From Unio delphinus (lineage: Eukaryota > Mollusca > Bivalvia > Unionida > Unionidae): a stretch of 64,000 bases of DNA. Where the stretch lies: assembly GCA_029339505.1 (NCBI GenBank), contig JAQISU010001235.1, positions 34,881,315 through 34,945,314 on the forward strand, written 5' to 3'. The notes beneath the pieces are model-generated. The model was not told where the DNA came from, made no database searches, and saw only the letters and a list, made by a program, of their open reading frames with translations. Shown here one piece after another: positions 28,927 to 40,700 of this stretch (positions are counted from its first letter, which is position 1; the number at the start of each line of letters is the position of its first letter). The position numbers and the translations under genes are program-made.

Positions 28927-31755
28927 TATATATATATATATTATACACAAACACACACACACACACCTATTACCTAAAACTAAAATTACCCCTGCTTGCT
29001 GGATACTCATCAACAAAACATTTACAAGCTTCAGCTAAACAATACAGCAACACTGATACCCATTTTTGCTGGAAGAAGTGGGAGAATTTAACAGTAATGT
29101 GATCAGGGAAATATTCTAGGAGAAATATCATTATTAAAATATTTCCTTTCTCTGTTGAATACACTGTCCGACCACATAAACACTAAGAGAATATGTAATA
29201 TAGGATGATATGTATAAGCATCTTGACATAATAGGATTGGATTGTGAGTGTGGATTGACATAATAGGATTGGGTTGTGAGTGTGGATTGACATAATAGGA
29301 TTGGATTGTGAGTGTGGATTGACATAACAGGTCTTACCGAGATTGGATTGACATAATAGGACTTACCAAGATAGGATTGTGAGTGTGGACTAACATAATA
29401 GGACTTACCGAGATTGGATTGACATAATAGGACTTACCAAGATAGGATTGTGAGTGTGGATTGACATAACAGGTCTTACCGAGATTGGATTGACATAATA
29501 GGACTTACCAAGATAAGATTGTGAGTGTGGATTGACATAATAGGATTGGATTGTGAGTGTGGATTGACATAATAGGACTTACCGAGATTGGATTGACATA
29601 ATAGGACTTACCAAGATAGGATTGTGAGTGTGGATTGACATAATAGGATTGGATTGTGAGTGTGGATTGACATAACAGGTCTTACTGAGATTGGATTGAC
29701 ATAACAGGATTGGATTGTGAGTGTGGATTGACATAATACGCCTTACCAAGATTGGATTGTGAGTGAGGATGGACATAATATGACTTACCGAGACTGGACT
29801 GTGAGTGCAGATTGACATAATAGGATTGGATTGTGAGTGTGCATTGACATTATAGGATTGGGTTGTGAGTGTGGATTGACAAAATAGGATTAGATTGTGA
29901 GTGTAGACTGACATAATAGTACTTACCAAGATTGGATTGTGAGTGTGGATTGACATACAGATCTTTACTCCACTCTACCATACATTTAAGAATGGATACT
30001 AGGCACTCTAAACCCTTCACTCTCATGCTCTTTTCCTGGGCTGGGCTGGCACCTAAAATATGCAGATATCAGGATGATAGTAAATTCAATCTCTTTCAAT
30101 GGAGACAACAGCAAACACAAACACGTCACAGAGTGTAAATGAAATATTGGAATGATGCACAAATGAAAATCAACATATATGCCAAACATAGATATGAAAA
30201 TCAACATATATGACAAACATAGGTATGAAAATCAACATATATGCCAAACATAGATATGAAAATCAACATATATGACAAACATAGGTATGAAAATCAACAT
30301 ATATGCCAAACATGATATGAAAATCAACATATATGACAAACATAGTTATGAAAATCAACATATATGCCAAACATAGATATGAAAATCAACATATATGCCA
30401 AACATAGATACTCTTGAGTTTTTAACTTTGTCTTGCAAATCAAGTGCATATTTGACAGCATATTTCTTAATACAACTGTTGTTGTTTTAGGGTTTAAGGC
30501 CATTTTTCAGTACAAGATAGCAAATTTTTTAGTAAATTATGTTTCTCCGAGAATACTTACCCAATCACATTACTTTAGGGATATTAGCCTGCTACCTCGC
30601 GAATCCAGCCCTACCAAAAGACGAAAATTCGTCTTTCCTGTCTATGTCATATAGACAAAGGGCAATAACTCTTGCCCCTTACCTCCCCTTAGGTGTCGCT
30701 TCTTTAGTTTTTAAGCTGAGCGATATATAAAACACGAGGATGCTCGCATGGCGGGGTGGTTGGGAGGGTTTCTTAGTAATGTGATTGGGTAAGTATTCTC
30801 GGAGAAACATAATTTACTAAAAAATTTGCTTTCTCCTTTGAATACGTTCCCCGATCACATTACTTTAGGAGAATAAGTAATAGGAGGAGGAGGGAATGCG
30901 GAGCATCCGACCTCCACCCCGGGTATCCTCTAGGGAATGATGGTTGGATTCCCCATGTGAATGATAACCCGGTCTCCTAATTTTCAATCAGCAACACAGC
31001 CCAGGGTCACGTGATATGTGACCCTTTTATGCGGTTAAGAAGATAGTTATTGAAATCTTCTTACCTACGAAAATTTATCTGGCGAATCCAGCGAAGCTAA
31101 TAGGCTGTGCTGATTGTTGCACATGGGTCTGGTGGGCGTCTGGGCTGCCCAACACCGGACCTACTAGAATCAATGTTTGCCTCTGCGAGTACAAACTTGA
31201 AGATAAAACTGTAGAAGATTGACTCTGCAACAGCTTCTATAAGGTGACTGATTTGCGAATTCTCAGAGTACGCCGAGCGTATAACCCACTACAGCCATGA
31301 AGCAAGGGCTTGAATGGTGATATCTCATATCCCAGCTATCACCAGAAGAAAGAGGTGCTAGTATGTGACCTGACTCACCTCTATGCATTGAAATGGTGCT
31401 AGAGTGCCCAAACAGGATCTTACATGGCTGTTGATCCTGACTTATCTATAAAGAAAGCGAGCTAATGACGACTCGTTAATCGCAATGTATGGTAATCTAT
31501 TTTGGACTACGAAGCCTGGCTGCGTCAAGAGGACCATCAAACCCTCTGATCGAAACGAAAGAGAGTTCGGGTCACTAGAAAGGACATGTAACTCGCTCAC
31601 CCTGCATGCTGAAGCTAAGGCTATCAAGAAACCCAATTTGTATGATAGTAGCTTTAACTAATCGTGGGTTAAAGACTCAATACTGTCTGAATTGAGTCAT
31701 GTTAAAACCCAGGACAGATTCCATTTGAAAACAGGGTGAGGGATATAAGTCGATT

Positions 31756-31792
<37 letters not shown>

Positions 31793-34700
31793 GTCTAAAG
31801 ATCTGACAAATCTTTGTCATGGCTGATAGCACATGTACCAGAATGGCGGAATGTGTCTGATATCATGGAGCGGTAACATTTGAGAATAACTGGAGCCAGA
31901 TGTTTCTCCTCGAAAAGCCAGAGAAAAGTTGGCCAGTTGAGGGATTGTGACACTCAGAGGAACAATGTGAATGATATGGTACCAGTCTCTGAAAACATGC
32001 CACTTGCCCTCGTAAACCTTCAGAGTAGAGGGCCTTCTTGCTCTCGAGATTCTCTCCGCAATCAAAGATTTAAATTGTTTGTCTTGCAAGGCTGTCTGGA
32101 CAAGAGCCAAGCTTGAACATAAAGACGGTCCGGACAGGGGTGGAACACCCCTGGCCGCGGTTGCTTGTGAATACTTGTGCTGACTGTAATCTTCCTGGGT
32201 AGATCTATCGCCTAGATTGAGTAGATCGGAGACCCAGGAGTTGTTCCATCTGAGAGGGGTAATCAGAACCATCTGACAATTCTGACCCCTTAACTTCTGG
32301 ATTAATTCCAGTACCAAAACCGTGGGAGGGTAGGAGAATGCCCACAACCCTTCCCAGGTGATTGATCGAGCATCCACGACCCAAGCTTCTGGGTCTGGAA
32401 CCTGTGAGATGAAAGGTGGAGAACTTGCGATTCCATCTTGTTGCAAAAGATCAATCATCGGACGTCTCCAAAGTGTGTCAATTGGAAGAAAGTCCGATTG
32501 ATGGAGTGACCATTCTGTGTGAATGACTAGATAGAGTGTCAGCCAAGACATTGAGTCTGCCAAGAATGTGTCTGAATTGTACATTGAGGTGGAGATTGTC
32601 GAACCAATGTAGAAATTGCCAGTTCAGATTGCACAGGTCTGGTGATTGGTGTCCCCTTGTTTTGAGGCAAGGCACCACCACAATGTTGTCTGACATAATG
32701 AGGGCAGTTTGTAATAAGAGTTGATCCTGCCCGAAATGAAAGGCATTGATGACAGCCGTTATTTCTGAAAGGTTGATGTGGAAAGGGCTCGCCCCTGGCA
32801 CCCACGTGCCGCTGACAGTATCGAAGTTCGGCAACAGGTGGGCACCCCAACCGTAGGTATTAGTGGCGGAACATACCGTTATCCCCTTGGGGTATCTCCA
32901 GAGTAATCCCTGTGGACAGCCTACAGGGGTTGTGCCATTGACTCAAGAATGATTGTATCTCTGGCGTGAGCATGACTGTTTTCTGGGATCGAAGGGACTT
33001 GAAAAGAGCGCAATTACGCTAGCAACGTCCTTTGTAAAGGGCGCATAAAAGGACGGCTGATCGGGATCAAGTCTGCTGCCGCATTGAATAATCCGAGGAT
33101 CTGCAACTCTCTCGCTAAAATGCGCATCCTGTCGGAAACGGACTCTACGAGTGCAATTATCTGGATAATCGCAAACTCGAGGAAGCCTTACCAGATTCAG
33201 ATCGGGAGAAACTCCACACCCAGATGGACCAAAATCCGGATTGGACAGAGATCAAACTTTATCCAGTTCACGAGAAAGCCTATATGACGTAAAGTGATAT
33301 AAGATCGTTTCTGCCTTTGAGCAGAATAGAACTTGACAGATGTTTCTGGAGGATGTCATCCAAATATACTGCCGACGCAATAGATGAAGTCGAGCGGAAC
33401 AGGGTGACGACGTAACCCATAACCTTGGTACTAGCCCAAGTGCTTAAATTTAGGCCAAAAGGTATGAAATGGAACTGATAAGCCTAGTCCCGACAAGCAC
33501 AACGGAGAATGTCCGCTACTCGTGGGATAGGGACGTGAAATGTGCGTCGGTCATATCTAGCCAGCTTATGATGGGGTTTAAGCGACGTGCCCTTCAGACA
33601 TGCGTCACGACGTATCAGGTCTAGGTTGGCAGAAGCAGTCAGCGCATTGGCCATGGAATGGTGAGCTGCCCTGTTAAGAACCCTAGCTAACCGGGCCGTC
33701 GAATCCCAAGCATGTTCATTGCCAGATTTTTCAGCGATCCTGAAAATGGCTAGGGAGGCTAGGTCTAACAGTGAAGACGTAGCGACTACATTCGAACCAG
33801 CTTGGACGTGGCATTGAACACAGTTTTGTCCACTTTATAAGACAATGCCGCAGACATATGGACTGCTGCCCTATTTTATCCCGAGCCAGGACCTCAGTAT
33901 TGAACGCATCAGAGTGAGTTTTGTACCATCGACCTGAAAACGACGCTGGTACTTGGCTTTCAGAAAAGAACGCCTTAGCATTTCCTGGATCCCCTATACG
34001 TGTCGACAGACGGTCATTAATTTCCTTAATTTTGTCGACTGGGGAAGGAGGCGGAAGGATAGAATCTCTTCCCCTTCATCCAGATCGACCGACGCACTAA
34101 CCCTATAGTCGGTAATTGCAGCAGGAGGTGGAGGGCATTCTGAAGGGGCCTTAACACCCTAAAAATTTCCTCCACTGCGGCTTTGAAGCTGAACTCAGTC
34201 CGTTCCATAGTTGGATCTGCATACAGCTGATTTGCCTGTGATTCATCGCACTCACTATGTGCATAATCTTGCTCTGGTAAAGCATCCATATTGGGGTAAT
34301 GCATACCAGGTGGCATAGATGACTCGATTCCGTCATCTCTAAAAAAGGCATTCACTCTCCCTTGTGGATGAGTTGATAGCCTATGGACGGCCGGCAATGC
34401 CGAATGAATTGATTGGTATATGTTTGGCCTGAACGCCTGCGACGGGCCGGCTATGACCGGCACCGACCGCTCGAATGGTCGGGTTGGATCGAGAGATTCA
34501 TCGCCAACATCAGAGTCATGGTAGTGATATGTAACCGGTAGTACGGATTGACAGACGGAAACATCACTAGAATCTTCGTCAATCCGATTTGTGCGGATTG
34601 CGGTATGATAAAAGTCCCCGTGCTGGTACAGCGGTACAGTCGGACGCACTGGTATATGACTAAAATCTCCATACGGTTGGACGACCGGTGCCTGTTGGGC

Positions 34701-37700
34701 TGGACAGCCGGAGCCGGATGGACTGTCAGTGCCGGCAAGTGTCGGCTGGAAGCTTGGCTGGACAACCGGTTCCATTTGGGTTGAACGGTCATTGCCGGAT
34801 CGACGCCCGGTGCCGGTTAGTGCCGGCTGGATGACCGGTGCCATATGGCTGAACGGTCATTGCCGGATGGACGCCCGGTGCCGGTTGGTGCCGGCTAGAA
34901 GGTAATAATAATTACATAATGCTTATGTAGTGCGGCCAGCACTGTGCACCCATCTACCATTCGCTCAGAGGGAATGTTGGTTCTGGTATAGCTTGCATAT
35001 CTGTACAGCATACCAGGTGACCTAGATGACGCAATTCTGTCATAATTGACACTTTCACTAAATCTCCCTTGTGGAGAAGCCGTGAACATATGGACGGCCG
35101 GCACTAACGGCTGATTGAACTGACGAATGGTCGGCCTGAAAGTCCTGTTCTGGTAAAGCTGCCATATTTGGGTAGCGCATACCAAGTGGCATAGATAACT
35201 CAATTCCGTCATCTCTGATAATGTCACTAATTCTCATTTGTTTTAAAATCACACCGACACGTATTTGACGTGACGGGAGGTGTACACCGGCGATACCGAC
35301 TGATTTGTCTGGTATATGGTCGGCCGGAATGTCGGCGAAGGTCCGGCTATGACCGGCACCTGCCTCTCGAATGGTCTGATTGGACGGAGATACATCTATA
35401 ACATCTCTCTCATGGTAGTGATATGTAACCAGTAGTACAGATTGACTGACGGGTACATCACTATAATCTCCGTAAATCAAATGTACAGCCGGTGCAGGTT
35501 GATGTCGGCTGGAAGACCGGTGCCATTTGGGCTGAACGGTCGTTGCCGGATGGACGGCCGGTGCAGGTTGATGCCGGCTGGAAGGTCGGTTGCACGACCG
35601 GTACCATTTGGGCTGAACGGTCGTTGCCGGATGGACGGCCGGTGCAGGTTGATGCCGGCTGGAAGGTCGACTGGACGACCGGTACCATTTGGTCTGAACG
35701 GTCGTTGCCGGGTGGACGGCCGGTGCCTGTTGATGCAGGCTGGAAGGTCGGCTGGACGACCGGTGCCATTTGGGCTGAACGGTCGTTGTCGGATGGACAG
35801 CCGGTGCAGGTTGATGCCGGCTGGAAGTTCGGCTGGACGACCGGTGCCATTTGGGCTGAACGGTCGTTGCCGGATGGACGGCCGGTGCCTGTTGATGCCG
35901 GCTGGAAGGTCGACTGGACGACCGGTACCATTTGGGCTGAACGGTCGTTGCCGGATGGACGGCCTGCATAGGTTGATGCCGGCTGGAAGGTCGGTTGCAC
36001 GACCGGTGCCATTTGGGCTGAACGGTCGTTGCCGGATGGATGGCCGGTGCCGGTTGATGCCGGCTGGAAGGTCGACTGGACGACCGGTACCATTTGGTCT
36101 GAACGGTCGTTGCCGGGTGGACGGCCGGTGCCTGTTGATGCAGGCTGGAAGGTCGGCTGGACGACCGGTGCCATTTGGGCTGAACGGTCGTTGTCGGATG
36201 GACAGCCGGTGCCGGTTGATGCCGGCTGGAAGTTCGGCTGGACGACCGGTGCCATTTGGGCTGAACGGTCATTGCCGGGTGGACGGCCGGTGCCTGTTGA
36301 TGCAGGCTGGAAGGTCGGCTGGCCGGCCGGTGCCATTTGGGCTGAACGGCCGGTGCCTGTTGATGCCAGCTGGAAGGTCGGCTGGCCGTCCGGTGCCATT
36401 TGGGCTGAACGGACGGTGCCAGATGTATGGCTAGTGCCGGTTGGTGCCTGCTGAAGTGCCGGCTGAACTGACGGTGTCGGCTGGACGGCCGGCGAAAGTG
36501 CATAATAAAATGGATCCAAATGATCCAGCCTAGACTCCATGCGTCCGGACTTACAGGCCTGAAAGCCATGCACGGACCTGCGGTGAAATTTACATCCACT
36601 GGGCAGTCTAAACCATGTCAACATAATTTCCTCCATTTCCACATTGCCAACACCCATTTTGCCATTCATGCCTTCGTTGTAGACTTTGCTACTGAAACGA
36701 CAAAAGAAGAGAACAAAGCACAGATTAAAAAAATTCAGCATATTATTAATTCGATAATACTATAACCGTTATTAACGGAGTAGTCAAATTATTCCGTGCC
36801 ATGTTAACTCTTAATGACCACACTAGTTATCACCGTGAGCATGTTGCAATAGGTCATTCAAGACGAAGTCTACTGAAACGAAAAGATGATAAACAAAGCA
36901 CAAATTAACAATTCAGTACGCTATTAAGTCGCTATTCCATAACCGTAACTAACGAAGGAAGCGAAATGATTAAGTATCGCGTGAATTCGTGACTACAACA
37001 CGAAATTCCGCCATTAAATAGTCGCAACTGGTCGTTCAGAGACGAAGTCTACTGAAACGGAAAGAAGATAAACAAAGCACAAATTAACAATCAGTACGCT
37101 ATTAAGTCGCTATTCCATAACCGTAACTAACGGAGGAAGCGAAATGATTAAGTGTCGTGTGAATTCGTGACTACAACACGAAATTCCGCCATTAAATAGT
37201 CGCAACTGGTCGTTCAGAGACGAAGTCTACTGAAACGGAAAGAAGATAAACAAAGCACAAATTAACAATTCAGTACGCTATTAAGTCGCTATTCCATAAC
37301 CGTAACTAACGGAGGAAGCGAAATGATTAAGTGTCGCGTGAATTCGTGACTACAACACGAAGTCCGCCATTAAATAGTCGCAATTGGTCGTTCAAAGACT
37401 TTTTTGAAGTCTACTGAAACGTCAAAGAAGATAAATACAGCACACATTATCAATGCAGCACGTTATTAGTCGCTAATATCGTAAACGTTACATACGGAAT
37501 AAGCGAAATTATTGAGTGCTACATGTATTACATGCTTTGACCACGTTGCAACCTGGTCCGAAGTCTAGAAAAGGTGACAAAGTCACTCAAATTGGAAAAT
37601 ATTGTAAAATAATGTATACGACCTGTAGAGGAATGATTATCCAACACAGTAATTCCAAATTTAACTTCGGATGGTCAGAATTTACACTAAGATGGCTTGG

Positions 37701-40700
37701 ATTCATTGGAGGTCTAATTGTACGTGTTTTCGCGCAAGCAAAGCTAAAAAACTAAAGAAGCGACACCTAACGGGCGGCAAAGGGAGGTAATGGGCAAGAG
37801 TTATTGCCCTTTGTCTATATGACATAGACAGGAAAGACGAATTTTCGTCTTTTGGTAGGGCTGGATTCGCGAGGTAGCAGGCTAATATCCCTAAAGTAAT
37901 GTGATTGGGGAACGTATTCAAAGGAGAAAGACTATACATGGCGATCAGAATAGCTGGTGGAGGAAGAACCCAGAAAACCCCCAGGAAGAACCACAGACCC
38001 ATGAGAAGCTGGTGGTATTAATGCAAATGAATGAGATATTATTTCAAGACAACTGCACATCTATTTAATTATTTTCTATTTGTAAAAGTAAATAGGGTAA
38101 GAAAACTAATATCTCAATAAGGAAAAAATTATCATAATTATCATTTGATTTGCCAGCAGATCTGGGTCTCTTCAATTTGTTAGGAGAAATCAACTGAACA
38201 AACAAAACTGACCCTAATCTGCCAGTGCATTATGAAACAGCAGATCATGGTCCAAGTTCTTCACAGTTGGATTTAACTAATATGCATGTATAACACGTAA
38301 CAGAAGAATAATGTTCAAGCAGCTCGGTGCTCTGAAACTGACTCACAGCAAGAGCACCTTGGATTAGAAAAAACAAGCCCATGTAAGAATACTTGCTTTC
38401 TCTTAATAAACATCTTATTATCAATTATCATGTTTTCATAAGAACATTTCACTTGGAAAAACAAAAGGTATATATCTCTCAGTAAAATCTAAATTCTACA
38501 ACCACTTGGACAATATGCAGCTGACTTGAATAAAATCAAGACTGCATAAAGTAACAATTTTTGCTACTTATAAATGAACATTTACCAAGTTCCAAAGCAT
38601 GTCGTCCCTGAGCAATCTTGGACAGATCATTGACCAGTCTCTCAAATAAGTTGGCCAGAGATAAATCACAGTCATAGTTCACATATATATCCACAACACA
38701 CTGGGCATCTGCAAATAAAACAACAAACAACTAGAAATGCAATGATTTTCTATATTAAAAAATCCCCATGCATTTCACCACCTCTTTACTTACTTACCCC
38801 CATCCCCTGAGTCACTGACCCCGGAATACTTCTTCTATCTGACATTTGATGCATCTTCCTGCAATGACTCTGTATCATGAAATATCGGACAAATGTAATT
38901 GAAAATAAACATTTCTGCCATTTGACCTTACCACTTCTCAGGCTCCAAAAGTACAGAATCTCAGGGATAACCCATCTCACAGATAGTCAACACAAAGGTA
39001 ATTTAAAAACTTTTGTGAATTTCCATCCAACAGTTTAGAAGCTGTAGTAATTGAAAAGACAGAAGGGTGAATGTGATATTGGGTGAAAAGTGTATCACAA
39101 TAGTGCAGGGATATAAAATCAGCAAAACACTATAGCTCTTTCACAGGCAAACTACTGGCAATTAAAACACTTATGAAGAATGTACAAGGCAGTTAAGACA
39201 GAAAAATTGACAAACTGGAACTCATTGTGAAGCATAAATCTACAAATTCACTATTGAACCTATATCGGCAGTACAAATATATGACAGTTTTCGTCAACAG
39301 AATTATTGGCTACTATTTTATTTGGGGTTTCTTTGCTATCTTCAAGTTAGTTGATACCATACACAAGATATATCTGGAACAGCCTTCACAAACATTTTTT
39401 TCTTCATTTACAATTTTACATAGTAAGTAAAAAAAGTACTGGTTAAGTTTAAGGAAAATTTAAAATATTTCTACTTTTAAGGTCAAGTTTTCAAGTCTAA
39501 ATCGGGAAATCTCCAGGATGATCAATGAAGCTTCAAATATATGTGAATTATCCACAAATAATGCAAAACTTTAACAACTAAAAAACACAATTACCACACA
39601 GCATTGTCAAAACAGAGGTTTCCAGTTAATGTCAGACTGCATTCCCATAATCAAGAAAAATGTGGGAGAAAAACATAAATATTGATGAAAGAAGCACCAG
39701 CACAAAATAAATATTTAAATCAGTGTATTCTGTCGTAATAAAGTAAAAAGTTTGGTATGGCACAGCAACACAAGTTTATTGCACAGCAACACAAGTTTAT
39801 TGGTATGGCACAGCAACACAAGTTTATTGGTATGATAAGAGACAAACAGACAGTCATATACATTAGTTTAGGTTAGAAGAATTCTATCCAAGGGTCAGAA
39901 GTTTGTGTAAGATATAAAAAGGCTTCAATTCCAAAGGGTGGAATTTCCCTATCCAACACTGATGCATAATGAGGGATTATTTTTCTCATATTCCTGAATG
40001 AAAAATGATGGTCAAAGTTAAAATCACATATTGTGGAAACTGATGCAACTTCAAATGAGTAACGCAACTTTTGACTTTTGAGAAAAAAATTTAAAGTAAT
40101 ATAGAGGGTAAAAAGTTCAATTTACAACAAACAGTTCATTGTAAGCTTCACATTTAAATACTCAATTACTGGTGGTTGAAACCATCAAGGTAATAACAAT
40201 ACAGTGTCTAAACTGTGTACTAATGATACATAGCATCCACAATGATACAAATGTAAACTGATAAAAAATTGAAGTCCAATTCTTTAGATTAAACAAGATA
40301 GACAAAAACATAATGACATAATTCTTCAATCAACTGTCATCTAAACTTGACATTACTTCTTTAAATAAGAAACAAATATAACAATTACAAAAATGGCATT
40401 TTTTTACTCTAAATCTGATAACAGAATTTGCACCTATCATTGCAAAATATCTGGTCTGTGTGACACTAACTTTAACTGCTGCATGTTTTCGGATGTGAAT
40501 GTGATGTAATTAATGTTAATTTCAATTACTGTAAAAGAATAATCAAGTGATACTGGAAACAAGTTAATTTTTTTCCTTTTGTATTCCAAAATAAGAGTAG
40601 GTGATGAAAGACAGCAATCATGTGATGAAAGATATATTTCCTATCAATATTCTACATTATATAGTACAATCATACAAGCATTGCAGAAACATATGCTACA

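Larger units (their letters stand above)
30521..37929 (-). mobile_element. DIRS-like tyrosine-recombinase retrotransposon, complete but decayed
   Basis: 7409 bp, bounded precisely because it splits a SINE. Going 5' to 3' on the minus strand it has: inverted terminal repeat 37929-37736; 179-bp tandem leader repeats; gag-like ORF (36741-34026) with 81-bp repeats; reverse transcriptase (about 33640-33200); RNase H (32834-32478); a recombinase-side region (about 32340-31440); an internal complementary region (30871-30775); and the other inverted repeat (about 30717-30521). This order is the DIRS-1 arrangement. There is no target duplication, as expected for recombinase integration. Stops and frameshifts in every enzyme domain make it inactive. 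Its GC content is clearly higher than the surrounding intron. Confidence 0.88.

Noticed and set aside
31760..31788. Poly-T run as the poly-A tail of a separate retroposed copy
   Set aside because: It sits inside the decayed recombinase region with the same element on both sides and no target duplication around it.
34900..36765. Long plus-strand readings through the 81-bp repeat, up to 330 codons
   Set aside because: They are shadows of a repeat whose unit is a multiple of three; the element's RT, RNase H and recombinase all read on the minus strand.
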